In this document: positions 17,220 through 26,825 of the stretch, in pieces
Position numbering within the stretch: position 1 is the stretch's first letter
Layout of the letters: each line of letters begins with the position of its first letter
Origin: Mycobacterium sp. SMC-8
GTDB taxonomy: Bacteria; Actinomycetota; Actinomycetes; Mycobacteriales; Mycobacteriaceae
NCBI RefSeq assembly: GCF_025263565.1
Contig: NZ_CP079865.1
Span: 4,154,001 to 4,218,000 of the forward strand
Direction: 5' to 3'
Length of the DNA: 64,000 nt
Position numbers and translations under genes: made by a program
The notes under the pieces: generated by a model
The model's input: only the letters and a program-made list of their open reading frames with translations
The model's database searches: none
What the model was told of the DNA's origin: nothing

Positions 17220-18212
17220 ATGAGTAGCAATTTTCCGGGCGGCGAGACCCTGCGGTCGGCGCTGTCGTTGGCGAGTCGTGCCCCCTCGGTGCACAACTCA
17301 CAACCGTGGCAGTGGCGTGTCGGTGAGCACACCATCCATCTGTACGCGAACCCGGATCTGCTGCTGCCCCACACCGATCCCGACGGCCGCGACCTGATGC
17401 TCAGCTGCGGCGCGGCGCTCAACCACTGTGTGGTGGCGTTGGCCGCGCTCGGCTGGCAGTCCAAGGTGCACCGGTTCCCCAACCCGGCCGAACCCGATCA
17501 TCTTGCCGCGCTGGTTCTGCACCGCTATCCGGCGGCCGAGCTCGATGTGACGCTGGCCGCCGCGATCCCGCGTCGCCGCACCGATCGTCGGCACTACAGC
17601 TCATGGCCGGTGCCGCGCGGGGATATCGCGTTGATGGGCGCGCGTGCCGCCCGGGCCGGGGTGATGCTGCGGCGGGTCGATGATCTGGTGAACCTGAAAC
17701 GGCTGGTGAACGCCGCCGCGTTCGCACACGCGAGCGACCAGGGTTACCTCGCCGAGCTGGCCGCCTGGAGCGGCCGGTACGCCGCCACGGCGGGGGTGCC
17801 CGCCCACAGCGTTCCCACCACCGACGGGACGGGGCCGGTTCCGTTGCGCGCGTTCGCCGGAGGCGTGCTGCCGCAGAGTCCGCAGGTCGATGCCGCTGAG
17901 GAGAACGCGGCGGTGCTCGCCCTGGGCACCCGCGAGGACGACCGGCTGTCGTGGTTGCGCGCGGGGGAGGCGACCAGCATCGCGCTGCTGAGCGCGACAG
18001 CCCTCGGACTGGCGAGCTGCCCGATCACCGAACCGCTGGAGATCGCCGACACCCGGGAGGCCGTGCGCCGCGACGTGTTCGGTGCCGACGGATACGCACA
18101 GATGCTGCTTCGGGTGGGGTGGGCACCGGTGAACGCCGACCCGCTGCCGCCGACGCCGCGCCGCGAATTGGGTGAAATTGCTGCGCGCCTTGATGGTTCG
18201 CCGCTGAGGTGA
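17220..18212 (+). CDS. Acg-type nitroreductase-fold protein
   Basis: A 330-residue protein of the Acg (Rv2032/Rv3127/Rv3131) branch of the nitroreductase superfamily. The hallmark RAPSVHNSQPWQWRV is at residues 20-34, where the flavin would bind, and the C-terminal half contains GEATSIALLSATALGLASCPITEP. Acg proteins are dormancy-regulon products; Acg itself binds FMN but is thought not to act as an ordinary nitroreductase. GGAG sits 10 bases before ATG. It is convergent with devR (4-base gap). A second Acg-like paralogue lies at 19722-20711. Confidence 0.85.
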   Translation: MSSNFPGGETLRSALSLASRAPSVHNSQPWQWRVGEHTIHLYANPDLLLPHTDPDGRDLMLSCGAALNHCVVALAALGWQSKVHRFPNPAEPDHLAALVLHRYPAAELDVTLAAAIPRRRTDRRHYSSWPVPRGDIALMGARAARAGVMLRRVDDLVNLKRLVNAAAFAHASDQGYLAELAAWSGRYAATAGVPAHSVPTTDGTGPVPLRAFAGGVLPQSPQVDAAEENAAVLALGTREDDRLSWLRAGEATSIALLSATALGLASCPITEPLEIADTREAVRRDVFGADGYAQMLLRVGWAPVNADPLPPTPRRELGEIAARLDGSPLR

Positions 18213-18216
18213 GTGG

Positions 18217-18867
18217 TCAGCCGCCGTCGGCGTGGCGGTGCCGTTCGAGTTTGGAGACAAACACCGCGGCCTGGGTGCGACGTTCCATGCCCAATTTCGC
18301 GAGCAGCCGCGACACGTAGTTCTTGACCGTCTTCTCGGCGAGGAACATCCGAGCGGCGATCTGCTTGTTCGTCAGACCCTCTCCGAGCAGGTCGAGCAAC
18401 ACCCGCTCCTGCTCGGTCAGACCCGAGAGCGGGTCGGAGGGGTCGCTGTCTCCGCGCAGCCGGGCCATCAGCGCCGCGGCAGCCCGATTGTCCAGCAGGG
18501 AGCGGCCGGCTCCGACCTCCTTGATGGCCTGGGCGAGTTCCATGCCTTTGATGTCCTTGACGACGTAGCCGCTCGCGCCGGCCAGGATCGCGTCGAGCAT
18601 CGCTTCGTCGGACGTGAACGAGGTCAGCATCAGGCAGCGCAGGTCGGGAAGCCGGGAGAGCAGATCGCGACACAACTCGATGCCGTTGCCGTCGGGCAGG
18701 CGGACGTCGAGGACCGCCACGTCGGGCTGCAGTGCCGGGATCCGGGTCATCGCCTCGGCCACCGACCCGGCCTCTCCGATCACGTCGAGCTCGGGGTCAC
18801 TCCCGAGCAGATCGATCAACCCGCGCCGTACCACTTCATGGTCGTCTACCAGGAAAACCCTCACCAT
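18217..18867 (-). CDS. devR: hypoxia/dormancy response regulator DevR (DosR)
   Basis: A 216-residue NarL-type response regulator that matches M. tuberculosis DevR closely from memory, e.g. [17 protein letters not shown] and [19 protein letters not shown]. The receiver domain has acidic pair Asp8/Asp9, phospho-acceptor Asp54 ([15 protein letters not shown]) and the signalling Lys in YVVKD. The C-terminal LuxR HTH holds [20 protein letters not shown]. It should activate the dormancy regulon under hypoxia or nitric oxide. It follows a Rv3134c-like USP gene by 36 bases, as in M. tuberculosis, but devS is not downstream; a broken devS lies about 2 kb away across the divergent promoter. Confidence 0.95.
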   Translation of the reverse strand: MVRVFLVDDHEVVRRGLIDLLGSDPELDVIGEAGSVAEAMTRIPALQPDVAVLDVRLPDGNGIELCRDLLSRLPDLRCLMLTSFTSDEAMLDAILAGASGYVVKDIKGMELAQAIKEVGAGRSLLDNRAAAALMARLRGDSDPSDPLSGLTEQERVLLDLLGEGLTNKQIAARMFLAEKTVKNYVSRLLAKLGMERRTQAAVFVSKLERHRHADGG

Positions 18868-18903
18868 GTCGCGACGTCATCCCCCCAACGGGCCGGCGCC
18901 CGG

Positions 18904-19725
18904 TCATAGAGCGTTGTGCGGTTCGCACACCAGTATCGAACAATCCGTGTCGCGAAGGGCGGCATTGCCGGGAGGTCCCACCAGAGCCGCCACGCCGCCG
19001 GGGCGGTTTCGGGCCGCGACCACGAGTTGGACGGTGTCGCCGTGCGCGGCGAGATAGTCGAGGGTGTCGCCGTGATCGCCGACCGGCACGATCTCCACAT
19101 CCGGATAGGCGCGCTGCCATTCGGCCAGTCGGCGGTCCCAGTGGATTCTGGCCTCGGGGTGGGGTCGCGCCGGGGTCAGCACGCGCACCGGCGCCTTCCG
19201 GCGGCGAGCTTCGTCCAGACCGCGCCGCATCACCTCAGAACTGGCGGCACTGTTGTTGAGTTCGATGACCACGAAGCGATCCTGACGGTGGTGCGGCCGG
19301 TGGGCGCGCACGATCGCCACCGGGCAGTGGGCGGACGCCGACAGGGCCGTCGCGGTCGACCCGATCCGGCCCTGGGTCGAATGCCTGAGTCCGCGAGCGC
19401 CGACACACAACATCGCCGCCGTTCGAGCCGCCTCCAGCAGAGTCGGAACCGGCCTGCCCTGCAGAATCTCGACCTCGATCTTGACGGGTCGCTGGGCAGC
19501 CTCCACGGCGGTCAGCGCGTGGCGCAGGGAGACGTCCGCGGTGGCGATGCGGCGGGACTGGTCGTGCGGGTCGACCTCACCGTCCTGGGTGTCGATGACG
19601 TACACCAACCGCAGGGGAACATCGCGGTCGACGGCCTGGTCGATCGCCCACAGCGCGGCGTCCACGGCGGCCGGGGAGCCGTCGATCCCGACGACGATGT
19701 AGGGGCTGGGCTGTGCCTCGGTCAT
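18904..19725 (-). CDS. tandem universal stress protein, Rv3134c-like
   Basis: A 273-residue protein of two USP domains. Domain 1 (about 8-145) opens PYIVVGIDGSPAAVDAALWA and ends with the nucleotide motif G-x2-G-x9-G-S (GARG ... GRIGS). Domain 2 (about 155-273) lacks a clear phosphate motif. ATG 19725 overlaps the stop of the upstream Acg-like gene in ATGA, and devR follows, so all three are probably one operon. In M. tuberculosis Rv3134c heads the devRS operon and is DosR-induced; the same is likely here. Confidence 0.88.
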   Translation of the reverse strand: MTEAQPSPYIVVGIDGSPAAVDAALWAIDQAVDRDVPLRLVYVIDTQDGEVDPHDQSRRIATADVSLRHALTAVEAAQRPVKIEVEILQGRPVPTLLEAARTAAMLCVGARGLRHSTQGRIGSTATALSASAHCPVAIVRAHRPHHRQDRFVVIELNNSAASSEVMRRGLDEARRRKAPVRVLTPARPHPEARIHWDRRLAEWQRAYPDVEIVPVGDHGDTLDYLAAHGDTVQLVVAARNRPGGVAALVGPPGNAALRDTDCSILVCEPHNAL

Positions 19726-20711
19726 GATGCGCCTCCGCGGATTTCGAGCACGTCCCGAACGGCCCGGCGGGGAGTGGGCGGCGGCGCGGCATCCATTGTC
19801 GGGGTCAGTCCGACCCGTACCAGCGCCTGCGGACTGGCGGTGCTTCCGATCAACGAGGCGACCACGTCGCGCCCCTCGGGCACCTCGGTGATGTGTGTGA
19901 CGGTGCATGTCGCCAGGCCCAATATCGTGGCCTCGAGCAGCACGGCCGACAGTGCTTCGCCGCAACGCAATACGCTCTCGGCGGAGTCGTCGTCGGTGGA
20001 CAGCACGAGGATCCCCGCGCGGTCCTCGTCGGGCCGGCTGTGGCTTTCTCGTGCACCGCTGACGGGGAAGGCGCGCCCGACGTGTACCCGATCGCTGTCC
20101 GTCGCCGCGATCAGGGCGCTGCGCGGAATCCCCTCGGAGGCGCTGAATTCCGCTGTCCACCAATCGATCTCGGCATGGTAACGGGCATCGTAGAGGCGCA
20201 CCACCTCGGCCAGGTGCGAGGCCTCGGCCAGCGGGCTGCGAACGTCGTCGGCGACGGCGTCCAGCCGGGCCGGGGTATGCCGGGTCGCGGCGGTGAGGGC
20301 GTCGATGAGCCGCTCCCAGTCCGGAGGCGCCGCCATGGGAAGGCGGTCACTGCGTCGCAGCAGAATCGCGTCGGCGCGACGCTTCTGCTCGTCGGAGACC
20401 GCGGTCGAGCTGAACTCGATCCGGGCCAGGTGGTGGGGATCTGCGGGGTCGGGGAAGCGCTGCACACTGGTGGCCCATCCGGCGGCGGCCATCGCGACCC
20501 TGAAGTGGTCGAGCGCGGCCCCACAGCTGATCAACGCCTCACGCCCGGTGGCGTCGGCGGCGCGGATCAGCCGCGCCGGGTCGGCGAACAGGTCGACTGC
20601 GTGGTCACCGGCGACCCACCGCCACGGTTGACTGTTGTGCAGAGACGGTGCCCGGCACGCCAATTGCAGTGCGTCGACGATCGCCGCGGTGTGCACACGT
20701 GTCGCAGTCAT
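19722..20711 (-). CDS. Acg-type nitroreductase-fold protein (second paralogue)
   Basis: A 329-residue paralogue of the 17220-18212 product, with the same hallmark RAPSLHNSQPWRWVAGD at residues 20-36, GREALISCGAALDH, and a C-terminal PPPTPRRAVRDVLEI ending. It is the first gene of a likely operon with the USP and devR (4-base overlap with the USP gene). A palindromic DevR-box-like element sits about 60 bases upstream. Function in the family is unsettled; FMN binding and dormancy-associated expression are known for relatives. Confidence 0.85.
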   Translation of the reverse strand: MTATRVHTAAIVDALQLACRAPSLHNSQPWRWVAGDHAVDLFADPARLIRAADATGREALISCGAALDHFRVAMAAAGWATSVQRFPDPADPHHLARIEFSSTAVSDEQKRRADAILLRRSDRLPMAAPPDWERLIDALTAATRHTPARLDAVADDVRSPLAEASHLAEVVRLYDARYHAEIDWWTAEFSASEGIPRSALIAATDSDRVHVGRAFPVSGARESHSRPDEDRAGILVLSTDDDSAESVLRCGEALSAVLLEATILGLATCTVTHITEVPEGRDVVASLIGSTASPQALVRVGLTPTMDAAPPPTPRRAVRDVLEIRGGAS

Positions 20712-20755
20712 CAGGCTCCCTTCGATTCACCTCCACACTGCGCGCCCCACGCGTC

Positions 20756-20780
20756 GAGGACCAGGGTCAATGGTCCTCAA
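20756..20780. promoter_or_regulatory. palindromic DevR-box-like element
   Basis: GAGGACCA - gggtcaa - TGGTCCTC is a perfect 8-base inverted repeat at 20756-20778. Within it gggtcaatggtcctcaa (20764-20780) matches 13 of 17 positions of the DosR consensus GGGACTWWAGTCCCSAA. It is centred about 55-60 bases before the start of the Acg-like/USP/devR operon, the usual place for a DosR activating site, and also faces the devS remnant. Autoregulation of devR is known in M. tuberculosis. Confidence 0.6.
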
Positions 20781-20816
20781 CCACATCACAGAACGGCCGA
20801 CACCGTGGTGCACTGA

Positions 20817-22019
<1,203 letters not shown>

Positions 22020-22252
22020 CCACCGGACCGGTGACGCGGCATCCGTGCTGTACCGCCGCGTCTGGCCAGCGTGACGGTGGTTTGTGCGCGCTGGGAAGCC
22101 GCTACGTTCTGTGACGGGATCGCCTCTCCTTCACAACGGTTGGATAACGCCGGTTCTGTCGCGTCGGTGATTCCGCAAATTGTCGGTTCAGTAAGCCCCG
22201 TAACTACGCGGATGTAATTCGCACGGCACGGACGCAGAAGGACTGGGGGCAC

Positions 22253-25222
22253 ATGTCTCGGACGAAAAAGAGCATCGTCGTTGTCATGATGGGCAGCGCG
22301 GGATTGTTCTTGAGCGCCCCGCTGCTGGGCCCATCGGCAAACGCGAACCCCACCCGGGGCGGCGTTCCGTGCGTGGGCATCCTCCAGCAGATCGTTTCTC
22401 GTCCGGGTGACATCCCGCAGGCTCTGACGGACACCGCGCGATCGTTCACCAACCCGGGCCAGCCGGCTCCGCCGGTCGTCGTGCCCCCGGCCAGCTCCTC
22501 GTCGTCGATCGGTACGCCGCCGTCGCCCCCGACACCGCCGGCCTCGGTGCTGCGACCGGCCGCGGGTGCGACACCGCCGTCCCCGCCTGTGCCGGGCGCT
22601 CCGGCGGTGGGCTCGACAAGCGCTGGGACACCGCCTGTTCCGGGTACGCCGCCCGGATCGGTGGTGACCCCGGCTTCGGGTGCGACCCCGCCGGCGCCCC
22701 CCATTCCGGGAACCCCGACGGTGACATCGACCGCAGGCGGTACCCCGCCGCTTCCTCCGGTTGCTGGTGCCCCGGCAGGTGTACCCGTCGCCAATCCGGC
22801 TCCACCGGTTCCGCCGGTTCCCGGCCTGCCCGTCGTCGGCGACGGCGGCGCGGCCCTGCCTCCGCTTCCGCCCGCCCCAGGCGGACCTGGCGCGGTGCCC
22901 GCCGGTGCGGCTCTTCCGCCGGCCCCGGCTCCCGGCGCGCCGGTCTTCGGTGAGGCCGGCGCAGTCCCGGCCCCGGGTTTGCCTGCCCCGGGCGCAGCCG
23001 GCGTGCCCGGTGGTGGCCCCGGTGGCGGCGCGGCACTCGAGGGTGCTTCCGGTGGGGCGGTCGGCGGTGCCGGCGGCCCGGGCGGCGGTGCGCCGATCGC
23101 AGCGGCGGCCGGCGAGGCCGGTCCTCCGGCGGCGGGCGCCCCGGTCGAGGGCGCGTCGGGCGCGGTGCCCCCTCCGGCTCCGCCGGCTCCGGGCGCCCCG
23201 ATCGCCGGGGCTTCCGGCGTGGCGGCACCTCCGGCTCCGCCTGCGCCGGGTGCTCCGGTGGGTGATGAGGCCGGTGTGGTGACGCCTCCGGCTCCGCCCG
23301 CTCCCGGGGCTCCCATCGGCGATCACGCTGGTGTGGTGGCGCCCCCGGCTCCGCCTGCGCCGGGTGCTCCGGTGGGTGATGAGGCCGGTGTGGTGACGCC
23401 TCCGGCGCCGGGTGCGCCGGGTGCTCCGGTGGGTGATGAGGCTGGTGTGGTGGCGCCTCCGGCGCCGGGTGCGCCGGGTGCTCCGGTGGGTGATGAGGCT
23501 GGTGTGGTGGCGCCTCCGGCGCCGGGTGCGCCGGGTGCTCCGGTGGGTGATGAGGCTGGTGTGGTGACGCCTCCGGCTCCGGGTGCGCCCGGGACTCCGA
23601 CCGTCAGCACGGTCGAGACGTTCTCACCGCCCGCTCCGCCGGCCCCGGGCACACCGTCGTCCGGCACGGTGGAGACCTTCTCGCCGCCTGCCCCTCCGGC
23701 ACCCGCTACTCCGGCGGGCTCGTCGGTCGAGGTGGCGTCGCCGCCGGCTCCGGGTGTTCCGGGTGGGCCTGCCGGTGGCGAAGTGAATGTGGCGGCTCCT
23801 CCGGCCCCGGGTGTACCTGGCACACCGGTGCACTCCTCGCTCGAGGTGGCGACGCCGCCGGCACCCGGCGTTCCCGGCGTGCCGATCGAGGCGTCGTCGA
23901 GCGTGGTGACACCTCCGGCTCCGGGTGTGCCGGGTGTGCCTGCTGGTGGTGAGGTGAGTGTTGCGGCGCCTCCGGCGCCGGGTGTGCCTGGTGCGCCGGT
24001 GGTCAGCGAGGCCGGGGTGGCGACGCCTCCGGCTCCGGGTGTGCCGGGTGTGCCTGCTGGTGGTGAGGTGAGTGTTGCGGCGCCTCCGGCGCCGGGTGTG
24101 CCTGGTGCGCCGGTGGTCAGCGAGGCCGGGGTGGCGACGCCTCCGGCTCCGGGTGTGCCGGGTGTGCCTGCTGGTGGTGAGGTGAGTGTTGCGGCGCCTC
24201 CAACGCCGGGAGTGCCTGGTGCACCGGTGAATTCGTCGGTCGACGTGGCCACACCGCCGGCGCCGGGTGTGCCGGGTGTGCCCGCTGGAGGTGAGGCGGG
24301 TGTCGTTACGCCGCCCGCTCCGGGTGTGCCGGGTGCTCCGGTGGTGGGGGAGGCGGGTGTCGTTACGCCGCCCGCTCCGGGTGTGCCGGGTGTGCCCGCT
24401 GGAGGTGAGGCGGGTGTCGTGACGCCGCCCGCTCCGGGTGTTCCGGGTGCTCCGGTGGTGGGGGAGGCCGGTGTTGCGACACCTCCCGTCCCGGGCCTGC
24501 CGGTGGTGCCGGGTGTTCCCGGTGGTGGGGGTGCGGTGCCTGCCGGTGTGGTGACCCCGCCGGCGCCGGGTGGTCCCGGCACGCCCGCGATCACGACGGT
24601 GCCCGGCGCGACACCGGGGACTCCGCCGGTGCCGCCTGCGTCGACCGGCAGCTCGGTCAACGCGGGTACGCCGACGTCACCCGGCACACCCGGAACGTCT
24701 GTCGGCGGACCGGTTCCCGGCAACAACCCGGGTCTACCGCCCGCTCCGGGAGGATCCACCAGCGTCAATACCGGCACGCCGAGGTCGCCGATCCCCGGAA
24801 CACCCGGCAGCTCGGTGGCGCTCGAAGATCTGCTGACGCCGCCCGGAGTGATCCGCTCGGTTCAGGACGCCACGTCCTCGGTCGCCGGCATCCTGCCGCC
24901 GCCGCCCGCCCCGGTGCCCGGTGGTGCCGGATCGGTCAGTGTGGGTGTCCCCGCGCCGCCCGACCCGTTCACCCCGCTCGCCGCGACGAGCCTGTCGAAT
25001 CTGGTGGCGCCGCCGTCGCTGAGTATCCCGTCGATCCCGGGTCTGCCGGTGCCGTTGCCGAGTGAACTGCCCACGCCGTCGGACCTGCTCTGCGTCGGCA
25101 CGGATTGGTCGGCGACGCAGGGTGATTCGGCTGCCGCTCCGGTAAACGCCGAGATCCCGCGGGCACTGGTCACGGGTACCGCCCCGGTCGGTGACCGACG
25201 TGACCGGTGGGACACCCGGTAA
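22253..25222 (+). CDS. secreted Pro/Gly/Ala-rich repetitive protein
   Basis: A 989-residue protein with a signal peptide (about 1-31, ending GPSANA) and a short non-repetitive head containing Cys40 (GVPCVGIL). About 850 residues of low-complexity repeats follow, then a non-repetitive tail with Cys947 (DLLCVGTDW). The repeat unit is 19 residues with core PPAPGxPGxP followed by a GE/DEAGVxT-like linker. The only two obvious cysteines bracket the repeats in the same CVG setting, so a terminal disulfide is possible. The composition suggests an extended surface or cell-wall protein. I do not recognise the family; exported repetitive proteins such as Erp are a loose analogy. GGGGG precedes the ATG. 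Codons stay typical for the genome. Confidence 0.85.
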   Translation: MSRTKKSIVVVMMGSAGLFLSAPLLGPSANANPTRGGVPCVGILQQIVSRPGDIPQALTDTARSFTNPGQPAPPVVVPPASSSSSIGTPPSPPTPPASVLRPAAGATPPSPPVPGAPAVGSTSAGTPPVPGTPPGSVVTPASGATPPAPPIPGTPTVTSTAGGTPPLPPVAGAPAGVPVANPAPPVPPVPGLPVVGDGGAALPPLPPAPGGPGAVPAGAALPPAPAPGAPVFGEAGAVPAPGLPAPGAAGVPGGGPGGGAALEGASGGAVGGAGGPGGGAPIAAAAGEAGPPAAGAPVEGASGAVPPPAPPAPGAPIAGASGVAAPPAPPAPGAPVGDEAGVVTPPAPPAPGAPIGDHAGVVAPPAPPAPGAPVGDEAGVVTPPAPGAPGAPVGDEAGVVAPPAPGAPGAPVGDEAGVVAPPAPGAPGAPVGDEAGVVTPPAPGAPGTPTVSTVETFSPPAPPAPGTPSSGTVETFSPPAPPAPATPAGSSVEVASPPAPGVPGGPAGGEVNVAAPPAPGVPGTPVHSSLEVATPPAPGVPGVPIEASSSVVTPPAPGVPGVPAGGEVSVAAPPAPGVPGAPVVSEAGVATPPAPGVPGVPAGGEVSVAAPPAPGVPGAPVVSEAGVATPPAPGVPGVPAGGEVSVAAPPTPGVPGAPVNSSVDVATPPAPGVPGVPAGGEAGVVTPPAPGVPGAPVVGEAGVVTPPAPGVPGVPAGGEAGVVTPPAPGVPGAPVVGEAGVATPPVPGLPVVPGVPGGGGAVPAGVVTPPAPGGPGTPAITTVPGATPGTPPVPPASTGSSVNAGTPTSPGTPGTSVGGPVPGNNPGLPPAPGGSTSVNTGTPRSPIPGTPGSSVALEDLLTPPGVIRSVQDATSSVAGILPPPPAPVPGGAGSVSVGVPAPPDPFTPLAATSLSNLVAPPSLSIPSIPGLPVPLPSELPTPSDLLCVGTDWSATQGDSAAAPVNAEIPRALVTGTAPVGDRRDRWDTR
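23161..24530 (+). repeat. tandem 57-bp / 114-bp coding repeats
   Basis: Within the Pro-rich gene, units of 57 bases (19 codons) follow head to tail. Around 23400-23570 three copies are almost identical at DNA level, encoding PPAPGAPGAPVGDEAG-type units. Around 23905-24190 a double unit of 114 bases, alternating VPAGGEVSV and VVSEAGV linkers, repeats nearly without change including synonymous positions. Around 24295-24470 another pair is homogenised. This shows recent duplication or gene conversion, so copy number probably differs between strains. Confidence 0.85.
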
Positions 25223-25240
25223 CGACGCCGCGGGCGACCT

Positions 25241-25278
25241 GGCCGCCCGTCCTCCCGCCACCGGGAGTGCGGGCGGCC
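25241..25278 (+). terminator. strong hairpin after the Pro-rich gene
   Basis: GGCCGCCCG pairs with CGGGCGGCC (9 pairs), then a 2x2 internal loop, then CTCCCG with CGGGAG around a CCAC loop. The stem has 15 pairs and starts 18 bases after the stop codon. There is no U tract, as is common for mycobacterial intrinsic terminators. It lies between two convergent genes and may serve both. Confidence 0.7.
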
Positions 25279-25385
25279 CGGCTCGCTTCGAGCACGGGCG
25301 TGTCACACGTGCGCCTGGGGCTTGCGGCCTGTAGCCGCACTCACCTGCCCGCCACGTGCATTGAACCGCAGAACTCCCGGCTGCC

Positions 25386-26093
25386 TCAGGCCTCCGAAGT
25401 CTGTGCGTCGGCGACCAGGTTCGTGGCGACCTTGATCAGCGGAACGTTGCTGTCCTGAGACAGCTTGCGCAGCAACTCGAACGCCTGAACGGCGTCCACG
25501 CGGTAGCGCTCCATGATCATGCCCTTGGCCTGGCCGATCACGTCCCGACTGGCCAGCGCCCGGCGGAACTGTTCTTCGCGGCGCGCCGAGTTCCATGCCA
25601 CCGACGAATGTGCGGCGAAGATCAGTCCGAGAGTGCGCGACTCGTCCGTGAAAGCCCCCCCACTTTCGGAATAGATGTTGAGCGCACCCAACGTCTCCCC
25701 GGCGATGAACAGCTGGAACGCCATGATCGACCGGACAGGTGTCTCGGCCAGCGCATCACGCCGATAGTTCGGGAAGCGCTCGTCGGTCTCCAGATCGCGG
25801 ACGTGGACGGTCTTTTCGTCCCATGCCGCGGTCAGACACGGCCCTTCCAGATGACGCTGCTGGATCTTGTCCAGCAGCAGCGGCCAATGGTGGGTCGCTG
25901 CCGGGGTTTCGATCTGTTTCGCGTTGCGAGTCAACGTGATTCCGGCGTACTGAGCACCCGGGATCTCCGCGGCGGCGAGTTCGGCCAATTCGGCGACCAC
26001 GGTCTCTGAGTCGGTGTCAGGCCTGTTGTGCAGGCCCTGCACCAGCTCGGCCACACGCAGGTGCGCAGCCTCCATGGCAGCTGGATCGCTCAT
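25386..26093 (-). CDS. GAF-ANTAR regulatory protein
   Basis: A 235-residue protein. Residues about 25-170 are a GAF sensor domain (GAQYAGITLTRN ... MAFQLFIAGETLGALNIYS). The last 60 residues are an ANTAR RNA-binding domain with the typical ASRDVIGQAKGMIMERYRVD and AFELLRKLSQDSN. ANTAR proteins bind paired hexaloop RNA hairpins and prevent termination; mycobacteria carry several GAF-ANTAR proteins. No paired-hairpin target is evident right next to it. The ligand of the GAF domain is unknown. Confidence 0.88.
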   Translation of the reverse strand: MSDPAAMEAAHLRVAELVQGLHNRPDTDSETVVAELAELAAAEIPGAQYAGITLTRNAKQIETPAATHHWPLLLDKIQQRHLEGPCLTAAWDEKTVHVRDLETDERFPNYRRDALAETPVRSIMAFQLFIAGETLGALNIYSESGGAFTDESRTLGLIFAAHSSVAWNSARREEQFRRALASRDVIGQAKGMIMERYRVDAVQAFELLRKLSQDSNVPLIKVATNLVADAQTSEA

Positions 26094-26211
26094 CCCTCAC
26101 CGTCCGATACTCACGCGTCAATATGGCTCTTAAGGCTACCGCCGAGCCCGACGGTCGGTGCGGGCATGCGGAATGTCGCTATTGTGACCGTTTGGCGCGG
26201 TAGCCGTCATA

Positions 26212-26250
26212 CCGGAAGGCCGGGCCGGCGCCCGTCCGGCAGCCTTTCCG
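26212..26250 (-). terminator. hairpin downstream of the DUF1990 gene
   Basis: CGGAAGGC (26213-26220) pairs with GCCTTTCCG (26242-26250) with one bulged base, and the loop is itself GC-rich. It lies about 40 bases beyond the stop of the minus-strand DUF1990 gene, where its terminator would be. The rest of 26094-26290 holds no gene I can support; it must contain the promoter of the GAF-ANTAR gene. Confidence 0.4.
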
Positions 26251-26290
26251 TTCCGGGCAGCGCGCTGCCAGCGAAATCGGAGGCGCTCGG

Positions 26291-26791
26291 TCAAAGCGCC
26301 CGCAGGTACCGGTTGGTGACCACCCGCTGCACCAGCGAGGTCACCGGGGAAGCCAACCGACTCCACCATGTCGCGTGCCGGGAGAACGCGGTCACCTCCG
26401 CGTGCACGAGATCGGTGGCGGGGTCGTAGCGCACGAGGAAGAGTTCCTCTCCAGACTCGGCGTGGCCGGGCAGCGTGCCGTAGGCGAAACCGCGACGATC
26501 GGGCTCGTCGACGACGTAGACGACCCGGCACGGGGCGATCACCGGTCCCAGATGCACCAGCACCTCGGCGCCGACGGTTGCCACCGGCGCCGTGGCCTCC
26601 ACCCGCAGCCCCGCCCCGCGCAGCATCCCCCAGCGCATGCCTTCGGCGGCGGCCCGCTCGAACCGGTCACGGCCGCGTCCGATCACCGACGACTTGTGCA
26701 GATGGTGGTAGCCGCCGGGCATGTCCGAGGCGGTCGCCCCCACCTCCGGATAGGTCAGCGCCTTGGCGGCCAGGTCGGTCAGTCTCACCAT
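26291..26791 (-). CDS. DUF1990 family protein
   Basis: A 166-residue protein of the DUF1990 family found in actinobacteria and plants. Motifs seen: [38 protein letters not shown], and [20 protein letters not shown] followed by [20 protein letters not shown]. The family has a lipid-binding-like fold by reputation, but no activity is established to my knowledge. No signal peptide or membrane segment. Its start is only about 35 bases from the divergent aldo/keto reductase, so they share a promoter region. Confidence 0.75.
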   Translation of the reverse strand: MVRLTDLAAKALTYPEVGATASDMPGGYHHLHKSSVIGRGRDRFERAAAEGMRWGMLRGAGLRVEATAPVATVGAEVLVHLGPVIAPCRVVYVVDEPDRRGFAYGTLPGHAESGEELFLVRYDPATDLVHAEVTAFSRHATWWSRLASPVTSLVQRVVTNRYLRAL

Positions 26792-26825
26792 GTCAGCTTG
26801 TCATCGCCCGCGTACCGTCGGAGCG

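Noticed and set aside
23161..24530. Regularly spaced repeats that could be taken for a CRISPR array
   Set aside because: Units are contiguous coding repeats of 19 codons with no unique spacers, inside one open frame, and no cas genes are near.
22204..24777. Long open frames on the minus strand opposite the Pro-rich gene (Gly/Ala/Thr-rich)
   Set aside because: They are the complement of GC-rich repeats without stops. The plus-strand frame has a signal peptide, an RBS and non-repetitive ends; the minus frames have none.
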